In this document: one piece after another, positions 1 through 5,216 of the stretch
How positions within the stretch are numbered: position 1 is the first letter of the stretch
Layout: every line of letters begins with the position of its first letter
Origin: Fusobacterium sp.
GTDB taxonomy: Bacteria > Fusobacteriota > Fusobacteriia > Fusobacteriales > Fusobacteriaceae
Length of the DNA stretch: 5,216 nt
Reading direction: 5' to 3'
Assembly: GCA_030527385.1 (NCBI GenBank)
Contig: JAUNAY010000091.1
Coordinates: 1 to 5,216 of the forward strand
Program-made: the position numbers and the translations under genes
Notes under the pieces: generated by a model
Databases searched by the model: none
What the model was told of the DNA's origin: nothing
The model's input: only the letters and a program-made list of their open reading frames with translations

Positions 1-652
1 AATCCTCTTGCAAAAGAAATATACACTGCTTTTCAGCATAATAATTACTTACATTTTTCCAATTTTTTGCATACTCTACTAGCATATCTCTAAGTGCTGG
101 AACTAAAACTCCATTTATTCTTACTTCACAAATATATTCTCCTACACTATGTGAAGCAAAAAGTTTTATTATATATGCTTTTTTTGTTCCTAAATAAAGA
201 GGGAGTTTATCTTTTATTATGCTTAAAAGTGAATTGTCTTGATTGATTAAATTCTCTTTATTACCTATACATACTAAATCACTCTCATATTTTCTAAAAA
301 GGTGTATCTTCTTTTGAAGAAAAACTTCAAAAATATCATAATTTTCATCTTTTAATCCAGCTAGTAAAGGAATCATTGTGGCATTATAAAAATTTTTAGC
401 AGCAGATTCTAAAGCTTGTTTTGTATTTTCTCCTACTCCCACCACTGATTCAATTATATCCTCCTCAAACTCTGGGTGTTCAATAGAAAAGATTGCTTGA
501 ACAATTTTTTCTTGTACATTATTAAGAAACAATGAAATTTTTAAATTTAAAGATGGAATTTGTAAAATATTGTGTCCATCATAAATTCCCATATCCATCA
601 AATATATTAAATTACATAAAACTGTTTCTTCATTTTTATGGTTATGTCCCAT
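1..652 (-). CDS. Partial protein of unknown function (C-terminus beyond left edge); weak DUF6348-like resemblance
   Basis: An open minus-strand frame begins at ATG 652 and runs 217 codons without a stop to the left edge, so the C-terminus is missing. The start is supported by AGGAG at 660-664, 7 nt upstream, and by an in-frame TGA at 668-670 just above it. The protein opens MGHNHKNEE. It shows no signal peptide, membrane segment or catalytic motif I can name, and looks like a soluble cytoplasmic alpha/beta protein. Around residues 62-90 it reads DIIESVVGVGENTKQALESA, followed by an aromatic-containing helix. From memory this loosely resembles the 'ESFAGxG...AL..A..NF' core of DUF6348 proteins; treat that as a hint only. 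Near the visible end is a second conserved-looking stretch, VRINGVLVPALRDML. It lies 85 bp downstream of the HIT gene, beyond a strong terminator. I am sure it is a gene and unsure what it does. Confidence 0.8.
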   Translation of the reverse strand, partial: MGHNHKNEETVLCNLIYLMDMGIYDGHNILQIPSLNLKISLFLNNVQEKIVQAIFSIEHPEFEEDIIESVVGVGENTKQALESAAKNFYNATMIPLLAGLKDENYDIFEVFLQKKIHLFRKYESDLVCIGNKENLINQDNSLLSIIKDKLPLYLGTKKAYIIKLFASHSVGEYICEVRINGVLVPALRDMLVEYAKNWKNVSNYYAEKQCIFLLQED

Positions 653-681
653 CTTTCTACTCCTATTTCAAATATTTTTTT

Positions 682-712
682 AAAAAAAGAGATTCCACAA
701 AAGTGAAATCTC
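682..712 (-). terminator. Strong intrinsic terminator after the HIT gene
   Basis: Read on the minus strand, a 10-bp stem (arms 712-703 and 698-689, one G-U pair) closes a 4-nt loop of T and is followed directly by seven T residues (688-682). It begins 25 nt after the HIT stop codon. This is the clearest rho-independent terminator in the window and should end the rpiB-HIT transcript. The plus-strand side has no T tract, so it appears to act in one direction only. Confidence 0.85.
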
Positions 713-737
713 TCAATTATTCTTGACAAAATTACTT

Positions 738-1076
738 TTATACAAGAGCTCCCATTTTTTTACCACCAAGTAGATGGAAATGAAGATGGAAAACCTCTTG
801 TCCACCATATTCATTACAGTTTGTAATAACTCTATACCCTTGTTCAGCGATTCCAAGTTCTTTAGCTATATGAGCTATTGCAAGATACATATCCCCAATG
901 ATATTTCTATCTTCAGGAGTTATGTCGTTGATAGTTGGTATCTCTTTTTTGGGAACAACTAAAATATGAACAGGTGCAGCAGGAGCAATATCTTTAAATG
1001 CTAGTACTGTATCAGTTTCATAAACAATAGTTGCTGGTATCTCTCTATTTATTATTTTAGTGAATATAGTAGCCAT
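738..1076 (-). CDS. hinT: HinT-like histidine triad (HIT) nucleotide-binding hydrolase
   Basis: A complete 112-residue protein, the usual length for the HINT branch of the HIT superfamily. These are cytoplasmic homodimers that hydrolyse purine nucleoside phosphoramidates such as AMP-lysine and aminoacyl-adenylates. The signature is at the C-terminus: GGQEV at 91-95, then H97-L-H99-F-H101-L-L-G-G, where the middle His (99) is the expected nucleophile. The N-terminal part is typical: IFTKIINREIPA (4-15), a DIAPAAPVHILVVPK strand (29-43) and NCNEYGG (86-92). ATG 1076 is preceded by AGGAG at 1088-1092 with a rather long 11-nt spacer; no better in-frame start exists. The gene starts 25 bp after the rpiB stop, so the two are probably cotranscribed, and it ends before the strong terminator at 682-712. 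Family assignment is secure; the physiological substrate is unknown, as for most bacterial HinT proteins. Confidence 0.95.
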   Translation of the reverse strand: MATIFTKIINREIPATIVYETDTVLAFKDIAPAAPVHILVVPKKEIPTINDITPEDRNIIGDMYLAIAHIAKELGIAEQGYRVITNCNEYGGQEVFHLHFHLLGGKKMGALV

Positions 1077-1101
1077 ATATTAATCATCTCCTAAAAATTA
1101 A

Positions 1102-1533
1102 TTAAATGCTTTCTATTGCATTAACTCTTTTTTCGTGTCTTCCACCTTGGAAATCAGTAGCAAGGAAAATATCTACCATTTCAAGAGCAAGAACATCTCC
1201 AACAATTCTTCCACCCATAGCAAGAATGTTAGCATCATTATGCTCTCTTGTAAGTCTTGCCATAGTTGTGTTTGTGCAAAGAGCAGCTCTTACACCAGGA
1301 ACTTTATTAGCAGCAATAGAGATTCCAATACCTGTACCACAAACTACTATTCCATATTCAGCTTTTTTGTCAGCAACTGCGTGTCCAACTGCGTGTCCAA
1401 AAGTTGGATAGTCTACTGATTCAGTAGAGTGAGTACCTAAATCAAGTACTTCGTGTCCTTTTTCTATAAGATGTGCTTTTATTTTTTCTTTTAATTCAAA
1501 TCCTCCGTGATCAGCACCTAAAGCAATTTTCAT
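1102..1533 (-). CDS. rpiB: Ribose-5-phosphate isomerase B (RpiB/LacAB family)
   Basis: A complete 143-residue cytoplasmic enzyme that interconverts ribulose 5-phosphate and ribose 5-phosphate in the non-oxidative pentose phosphate pathway. It matches RpiB from end to end: GADHGG at 6-11 (D8 and H9 line the sugar site), DYP at 41-43, the catalytic Cys65 in VCGTGIGISIAANK (64-77) whose glycine-rich loop holds the intermediate, R-x-H-N-D at 96-100 with H98 as the ring-opening His, MGGRIVG at 106-112, and GGRHEKRV at 130-137 with the phosphate-binding Arg132 and Arg136. Spacing of these residues matches E. coli RpiB within one position. ATG 1533 has a perfect AGGAGG at 1542-1547, 8 nt upstream. 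It lies 70 bp after slyD and 25 bp before the HIT gene. Related galactose-6-phosphate isomerase subunits (LacA/LacB) are less likely: the single intact gene carries all RpiB residues and has no lac partner nearby. Confidence 0.96.
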   Translation of the reverse strand: MKIALGADHGGFELKEKIKAHLIEKGHEVLDLGTHSTESVDYPTFGHAVGHAVADKKAEYGIVVCGTGIGISIAANKVPGVRAALCTNTTMARLTREHNDANILAMGGRIVGDVLALEMVDIFLATDFQGGRHEKRVNAIESI

Positions 1534-1560
1534 AAATATATCCTCCTAAAAATTTTGTTT

Positions 1561-1589
1561 ACAAATATAAAGGGGAATTTCTTCCCCCT
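1561..1589 (-). terminator. Hairpin between slyD and rpiB, probable weak terminator or attenuator
   Basis: On the minus strand an 8-bp stem (arms 1589-1582 and 1577-1570, core GGGGAA/TTCCCC, one G-U pair) closes a GAAA tetraloop and is followed by an interrupted T-rich run (TTTATATTTGT). It starts 14 nt after the slyD stop. The G-C core makes it the most stable structure in this otherwise AT-rich gap, but the broken T tract suggests only partial termination. It could let some slyD transcription continue into rpiB, or protect the slyD mRNA 3' end. Confidence 0.55.
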
Positions 1590-1603
1590 ACGTTACTTAA
1601 ATA

Positions 1604-2098
1604 TTAGAATCCTTCAAAGTGAGGGTGTCCGTGCTCTAATTCTACATCAGTAGCTTCTCTAACACCTGTAACTTCAACTTCAAATCTTAAGTTTCTTCCT
1701 GCAAATGGGTGATTTCCATCAGTAGTTACTACATCATCATCTATTGAAGTAATTACAAATTCTTGTTCACTTTCTTCTCCAGTTTCATCGTCTTCCATAT
1801 CAGCAACAAATTCCATTCCTTCATAGATATCATCGAAATCAGCAAAATCTTCTTTGCTCATTTCCATAATAAGATCTTCATCATATTCTCCATATCCTTC
1901 TTCTGGAGTAAGAGTCATAACTGTTTTAAATCCTCTTTCTTTCCCTTCAAGAGTTTCTTCAACTTTAGGAACAAACGCTCCAATTCCGTGAATATAGAAG
2001 AAAGGTCCAACCTCTTTTGTATCTTCTAAAAGTTCATTTGTATCATTATCATAAACTTTGAATTCTAGTGTTACAACTGCATTTTCAGTAATTTTCAT
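1604..2098 (-). CDS. slyD: SlyD-type FKBP peptidyl-prolyl cis-trans isomerase/chaperone
   Basis: A 164-residue cytoplasmic folding helper that isomerises Xaa-Pro bonds and holds unfolded chains; SlyD proteins often also bind Ni or Zn. The FKBP core is split by an insert-in-flap (IF) chaperone domain. The first FKBP part (about 1-71) has YIHGIGAFVPKVEETLEGKE (35-54) and PEEGYGEYDE (65-74). The IF domain spans about 76-125. The second FKBP part has the SlyD hallmark DGNHPFAGRNLRFEVEV (127-143). It ends VREATDVELEHGHPHFEGF, giving a short tail with H156, H158 and H160 rather than the long His/Cys tail of E. coli SlyD. The IF domain has an extra acidic loop (102-113). I start it at ATG 2098, not at the in-frame GTG 2107: GAGGTG at 2105-2110 is the ribosome binding site, 6 nt from the ATG, and the GTG lies inside it. 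Confidence 0.94.
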   Translation of the reverse strand: MKITENAVVTLEFKVYDNDTNELLEDTKEVGPFFYIHGIGAFVPKVEETLEGKERGFKTVMTLTPEEGYGEYDEDLIMEMSKEDFADFDDIYEGMEFVADMEDDETGEESEQEFVITSIDDDVVTTDGNHPFAGRNLRFEVEVTGVREATDVELEHGHPHFEGF

Positions 2099-2129
2099 AA
2101 ATTTCACCTCTTTTATATTTTTACTGTAT

Positions 2130-2144
2130 ACTATAAGAATAGCA
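2130..2144 (-). promoter_or_regulatory. Candidate slyD promoter -10 region
   Basis: On the minus strand TGC (2144-2142) followed by TATTCT (2141-2136) forms an extended -10 element; the adjacent TATAGT (2135-2130) is an alternative. No convincing -35 hexamer lies 16-18 bp upstream. Either choice would start slyD mRNA about 20-30 nt before its ribosome binding site. The gap needs a promoter if the hairpin after the DJ-1 gene terminates, but this call is weak because the whole gap is AT-rich. Confidence 0.3.
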
Positions 2145-2184
2145 TAAATTTAGATAAATTTCATCTTTTTTTTATATTTAATGT

Positions 2185-2211
2185 AAAAAATAAGATTTTT
2201 ATATCAAAATC
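2185..2211 (-). terminator. Weak terminator-like hairpin overlapping the DJ-1 gene stop
   Basis: On the minus strand GATTTT (2211-2206) and AAAATC (2199-2194) pair across a 6-nt loop, extendable by two G-U pairs, and are followed by TTATTTTTT (2193-2185). The stop codon of the DJ-1 gene (2206-2204) sits at the edge of the loop. The stem is almost all A-T, so it would be unstable, but the T tract and position fit a poor intrinsic terminator. Confidence 0.4.
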
Positions 2212-2791
2212 CCATATTTTTTTTGACAATATTACAGTTTTCCTCTCCTGTCCATCTTTTTAAAAGTAAAAATGCAGTTTCAAGTGCGTTTTTAGGTGCA
2301 GAGCAAGTAATTATATTTTTATCTTCAACTACCTCCTCTTTTACAGGTATAGCTCCATATTTTTTCAATTGAGAAAAATATCTTTCATTATCTAAAAGAT
2401 AAGTAGTAGCCCTCCTATTTTTTAAAACTCCAGCTTCACAAAGCGGAATTACACCCGTACAAATTCCAATAATAATTTTATTTTTTTCATTAAAATGGTG
2501 AATAATATTTTGAAAATTTTTATCTTTCATATCACTAAAAAAATTTGCCTTACCAAACCCTCCAGGAATTATAAGTGCATCAAATTCATCTAAATTTATA
2601 CTCTCTTTTTTTAAATTTATCTCTGGAAAAATTTTTAAATTCCATGTACAATATATTATATCGTGTATGCTAATTGTAGTGACGGAGGTGTTCTTTTTTC
2701 CTACAATCATATTCCAACCAAAAATATCAATAAATGGTGAAACCTCAAGTATTTCAACGCCTTGAGAAATAAGCAGTAAAATTTTTTTCAT
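2204..2791 (-). CDS. DJ-1/PfpI (ThiJ) family protein, class I glutamine amidotransferase-like fold
   Basis: A complete 195-residue cytoplasmic protein of the DJ-1/YajL/ThiJ group. The flavodoxin-like core starts with KKILLLISQGVEILEVSP (2-19), where E16 corresponds to the conserved Glu that tunes the reactive cysteine. A strand plus loop, DEFDALIIPGGFG (68-80), follows. The nucleophile elbow is IIGICTG (107-113), with Cys111 as the reactive Cys. TCSAPKNALETAFLLL (162-177) is the usual C-terminal helix entry. Reported roles in the family include redox or glyoxal stress protection and chaperone activity; the exact activity here cannot be read from sequence. Older labels such as thiazole monophosphate biosynthesis should not be trusted. 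ATG 2791 has AGGAG at 2798-2802, 6 nt upstream. The gene is divergent from the decarboxylase-arginase fusion, sharing a 139-bp control region, and 105 bp separates it from slyD. Confidence 0.9.
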   Translation of the reverse strand: MKKILLLISQGVEILEVSPFIDIFGWNMIVGKKNTSVTTISIHDIIYCTWNLKIFPEINLKKESINLDEFDALIIPGGFGKANFFSDMKDKNFQNIIHHFNEKNKIIIGICTGVIPLCEAGVLKNRRATTYLLDNERYFSQLKKYGAIPVKEEVVEDKNIITCSAPKNALETAFLLLKRWTGEENCNIVKKNMGF

Positions 2792-2819
2792 AATTTTCTC
2801 CTAAAAATATTAAAAATGA

Positions 2820-2848
2820 TTGACTAATCTTCTAAAAAGTCTTACAAT
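2820..2848 (+). promoter_or_regulatory. Sigma-70-type promoter of the decarboxylase-arginase gene
   Basis: TTGACT (2820-2825) and TACAAT (2843-2848) are separated by exactly 17 bp, each matching consensus at 5 of 6 positions. Transcription should start near 2855, giving a leader of about 75 nt before ATG 2931. This is the best promoter in the window. It lies entirely within the predicted leader of the opposing DJ-1 transcript. The leader is AT-rich, and I see no riboswitch or attenuator structure in it. A second extended -10 (TGT at 2887-2889 plus TATAAA at 2890-2895) lacks a good -35 and is less likely. Confidence 0.7.
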
Positions 2849-2874
2849 ACATCGTATTTGGATAGATAATATTT

Positions 2875-2883
2875 ATTATAGCA
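2875..2883 (-). promoter_or_regulatory. Extended -10 promoter element of the DJ-1 gene
   Basis: On the minus strand TGC (2883-2881) is followed by a perfect TATAAT (2880-2875). The -35 region about 17 bp upstream (around 2898-2903) is only T/A-rich, which is tolerated by extended -10 promoters. The start point would be near 2868, giving a leader of about 76 nt before ATG 2791. That start lies to the right of the plus-strand start near 2855, so the two transcripts would overlap by about 14 nt. Confidence 0.6.
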
Positions 2884-2919
2884 TTCTGTTATAAATATAT
2901 AAAATAAAATTTTAATTAT

Positions 2920-2927
2920 AAGGAGGT
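2920..2927 (+). promoter_or_regulatory. Full-consensus ribosome binding site of the fusion gene
   Basis: AAGGAGGT is fully complementary to the 16S rRNA 3' end and fixes the start at ATG 2931. The gap from AGGAGG to the ATG is only 4 nt, shorter than for most genes in this window (6-11 nt), but the strong pairing and the absence of another in-frame start nearby leave little doubt. Confidence 0.85.
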
Positions 2928-2930
2928 AAG

Positions 2931-5216
2931 ATGTCAAAGCTAGATCAAAGTAAAACTCCACTATTCTCTGTATTGAAAGATGAATATGTAGGAAGAGATA
3001 TTCTTCCATTTCACGTTCCTGGACATAAAAGAGGAAAAGGAGTAGACAAAGAATTTCATGATTTTATGGGGAATGGACCTTTCTCCATGGACGTAACTAT
3101 TTTTAAAATGGTAGATGGGTTACACCATCCAAAAAGTTGTATAAAGGAAGCTCAAGAGTTAGCAGCAGATGCTTATGGTGTTAAAAAGAGTTTCTTTGCT
3201 GTAAATGGAACTTCAGGAGCTATTCAGGCTATGATTATGTCTGTTATGAAAGCAGGAGACAAAATTCTTGTTCCTAGAAATGTTCATAAATCAGTTTCAG
3301 CAGGTATTATTTTAAGTGGATCTGAACCTATTTATATGAATCCAGAAATTGATGAGGAGTTAGGTATAGCTCACGGTGTCAGACCTCAAACTGTTGAAAA
3401 TATGCTAAAACAACACCCTGATATTAAGGCTGTATTAATAATAAACCCTACATATTACGGAGTTGCAACAGATATTAAAAAAATAGCTGATATAGTACAC
3501 AGCTATGATATACCTTTAATAGTAGATGAGGCTCACGGACCACATCTTCATTTCCACGATGATTTACCTATTTCGGCAGTAGATGCTGGAGCAGATATGT
3601 GTACACAAAGTACTCATAAAATTATTGGGGCTATGACTCAAATGTCACTTTTACACGTAAATTCTGATAGAATTGATGTAAATAAAGTACAACAAATTTT
3701 AAGTCTATTACACACTACATCACCTTCATATCCTCTAATGGCATCATTAGATTGTGCTAGAAGACAAATAGCAACTGAAGGAACAGTTCTTTTAGATAAA
3801 GCTATAAAACTTGCTAGAAGATTTAGAAGTGAAGTAAATAAAATACCTGGACTTTCTTGTTTTGGAGAAGAAATCATAGGAAGAGAAGGTGTGTTTGCTT
3901 TTGATCCTACAAAAGTAACTATTACAGCAAAAGAATTAGGGCTTACTGGTTCTGAATTAGAAACTTTACTTGTAGATGATTATAATATTCAAATGGAACT
4001 ATCAGACTTCTATAACGTTTTAGGACTTATCACAATAGGGGATACTGATGAAAGCGTAGATAAATTTATTGCAGCTCTTAAAGATATTAGCAATAGATTC
4101 TATGGAAAAGGAAATAAAATAAAAAGAAATATCATTAAAATGCCTGGAATTCCTGAACAAGTTCTAATTCCAAGGGAAGCATTTTACAGTGAAAAGAATA
4201 CTATTCCATTTAAAGAAAGTGCTGGAAAAATCTGTGGTGAAATGATTATGGCTTATCCACCTGGAATTCCTATTATAACTCCAGGAGAAAGAATTACTGA
4301 AGATATTATTGAATATGTAGAAGACTTAAAAGAAGCTCAACTTCACATTCAAGGAATGGAAGATCCTGAATTAAATACAGTTAATGTAATTGAAGAAGAA
4401 GATGCTATCTACTTATACACAGAAAAAATGAAGAGTATGATGTTTGGAGTGCCTATGAACTTAGGAGCAAACAAAGCTGGAATCGAATTTGGACCAGATA
4501 CACTATGTGAAGCATTCCCAGACACATTTGATGAAATGGAAATCATCGAAGTTGAAAAACAAAAAGAAAACTTCAATGAATGGAACCTTAAATATAAAAA
4601 TACAATCCTTAACACTTGTGAAAAACTTGCTACTGCAGTAAATGAAGCTGTAAGAGATGGATACAGACCAATAGTTATTGGTGGAGACCATTCGATAGCA
4701 CTTGGAAGTATCTCTGGAGTTTCTCTTGAAAAAGAAGTGGGTGTAATTTGGATTGACGCTCACGGAGATATGAACACAGATGAATCTACTATCACTGGAA
4801 ACATTCACGGAATGCCTCTTGCACTATTACAAGGAGCTGGAGATAGAGATCTTGTAAACTGTTTCTATGAAGGAGCAAAAATAGATAGTAAAAATGTTGT
4901 TATTCTTGGTGCAAGAGATCTTGACTTCAAAGAAAGAGAGATCATTGATCAACTTGGAGTAAAAGTAATCTATCACGATGAAGTATTACAAAAAGGACTT
5001 GACAATATTCTTGAAGAGATTAGAGAATATTTACAAATAGATAACTTACACATCAGTTTTGACGTAGATTCAGTTAACCCTGAATTAGCACCTGGAGTAA
5101 GTACACCAGTAAGAAACGGATTTACTACTGATGAAATCTTCCAAACATTCAAATACTTATTTAAAAACTACTCAATCACATCTGTTGATATAGTAGAATT
5201 TAACCCAGTAAATGAT
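2931..5216 (+). CDS. Bifunctional Orn/Lys/Arg decarboxylase-arginase fusion (C-terminus beyond right edge)
   Basis: One frame of 762 codons with no stop; by comparison with arginases about 25-35 residues are missing. Residues 1-495 form a compact SpeA-type, PLP-dependent fold I decarboxylase: PFHVPGHKRG (26-35), NGTSG (92-96, phosphate loop), H119 stacking on PLP, D199 in DEAHG pairing with the ring nitrogen, STHK with Schiff-base Lys230, and the C-terminal domain with ESAGKICGE (429-437) and YPPGIPIITPGE (442-453). From residue 500 an arginase begins (FGVPMNLGANKAGIEFGPD, 505-523). Its Mn ligands are all present: H587 (GGDHS), D609, H611 and D613 (DAHGDMN), D711 and D713 (FDVDSVNP), along with H626 (NIHGMP) and E756 (VEFNP). 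N615 favours arginase over agmatinase. Likely role: cytoplasmic putrescine synthesis from arginine via ornithine (inferred). The decarboxylase substrate could also be arginine or lysine. No ribosome binding site precedes the internal ATG 4428. Confidence 0.93.
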   Translation, partial: MSKLDQSKTPLFSVLKDEYVGRDILPFHVPGHKRGKGVDKEFHDFMGNGPFSMDVTIFKMVDGLHHPKSCIKEAQELAADAYGVKKSFFAVNGTSGAIQAMIMSVMKAGDKILVPRNVHKSVSAGIILSGSEPIYMNPEIDEELGIAHGVRPQTVENMLKQHPDIKAVLIINPTYYGVATDIKKIADIVHSYDIPLIVDEAHGPHLHFHDDLPISAVDAGADMCTQSTHKIIGAMTQMSLLHVNSDRIDVNKVQQILSLLHTTSPSYPLMASLDCARRQIATEGTVLLDKAIKLARRFRSEVNKIPGLSCFGEEIIGREGVFAFDPTKVTITAKELGLTGSELETLLVDDYNIQMELSDFYNVLGLITIGDTDESVDKFIAALKDISNRFYGKGNKIKRNIIKMPGIPEQVLIPREAFYSEKNTIPFKESAGKICGEMIMAYPPGIPIITPGERITEDIIEYVEDLKEAQLHIQGMEDPELNTVNVIEEEDAIYLYTEKMKSMMFGVPMNLGANKAGIEFGPDTLCEAFPDTFDEMEIIEVEKQKENFNEWNLKYKNTILNTCEKLATAVNEAVRDGYRPIVIGGDHSIALGSISGVSLEKEVGVIWIDAHGDMNTDESTITGNIHGMPLALLQGAGDRDLVNCFYEGAKIDSKNVVILGARDLDFKEREIIDQLGVKVIYHDEVLQKGLDNILEEIREYLQIDNLHISFDVDSVNPELAPGVSTPVRNGFTTDEIFQTFKYLFKNYSITSVDIVEFNPVND

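Noticed and set aside
532..726. Plus-strand 64-codon open frame
   Set aside because: It lies opposite the start of the partial minus-strand gene and the terminator, lacks a good ribosome binding site, and encodes a low-complexity F/Y/K-rich peptide typical of antisense AT-rich DNA.
723..743. Plus-strand TTGACA with downstream TTATAC as a promoter
   Set aside because: The spacer is only 9 bp and it would read antisense into the HIT gene; no function is supported.
1375..1398. Perfect 12-bp tandem repeat within rpiB encoding GHAVGHAV
   Set aside because: The spacing between DYP and the catalytic Cys equals that of E. coli RpiB, so no length was added. It is more likely a chance repeat in an alanine-rich helix than a recent duplication.
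1106..1419. Two overlapping plus-strand open frames opposite rpiB
   Set aside because: They are antisense shadows of a secure rpiB gene, with no ribosome binding site and Ser/Thr-rich nonsense composition.
1763..2029. Plus-strand 88-codon frame opposite slyD
   Set aside because: The F/S/I-rich peptide arises from the complement of the acidic slyD codons; no start signals.
2855..2930. Possible riboswitch or attenuator in the fusion gene leader
   Set aside because: The leader is short and A/T-rich with only weak TTATAA-type palindromes; I see no stable stem or known aptamer motif.
4428..4442. Internal ATG codons at the domain junction as a separate arginase start
   Set aside because: There is no stop codon before them and no Shine-Dalgarno sequence at suitable spacing, so the arginase half is most simply translated as part of the fusion.
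3638..4808. Minus-strand frames opposite the decarboxylase-arginase gene
   Set aside because: All are antisense to a frame with full catalytic motifs in both domains, and none has a ribosome binding site or recognisable product.

Overview
This 5.2 kb window is AT-rich and uses A/T-ending codons (AGA for Arg, TTA for Leu). Every well-defined gene has a strong AGGAG-type ribosome binding site. These traits and the gene types suggest a low-GC anaerobe, most likely a Fusobacterium-like member of Fusobacteriota; a low-GC Firmicute is the alternative. The assignment is inferred from style, not from a marker gene.

The left half (1-2791) reads leftward on the minus strand. In transcription order it holds a DJ-1/PfpI-family protein (2791-2204), an SlyD-type FKBP prolyl isomerase/chaperone (2098-1604), ribose-5-phosphate isomerase B (1533-1102), a HinT-like histidine-triad nucleotide hydrolase (1076-738), a strong intrinsic terminator (712-682), and a partial gene of unknown function that starts at 652 and runs off the left edge. 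rpiB and the HIT gene are 25 bp apart and probably cotranscribed. The other genes are separated by 70-105 bp gaps containing weak terminator-like hairpins. These are housekeeping or stress-type genes with no obvious shared pathway.

The right half (2931-5216) reads rightward and is a single uninterrupted reading frame of at least 762 codons that is still open at the window edge. It encodes a natural two-enzyme fusion: an N-terminal PLP-dependent Orn/Lys/Arg decarboxylase of the compact SpeA type (about residues 1-495), followed with almost no linker by a ureohydrolase of the arginase type (about residues 500 to the end). Catalytic residues of both halves are intact. The simplest reading is a one-polypeptide route to putrescine: arginine to ornithine plus urea, then ornithine to putrescine plus CO2. 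Synonymous codon choice changes sharply at the domain junction, which suggests the halves have different histories or expression constraints.

The 139 bp between the DJ-1 gene and the fusion carries divergent promoters whose predicted transcripts overlap at their 5' ends. I see no mobile element, tRNA, rRNA or CRISPR array.
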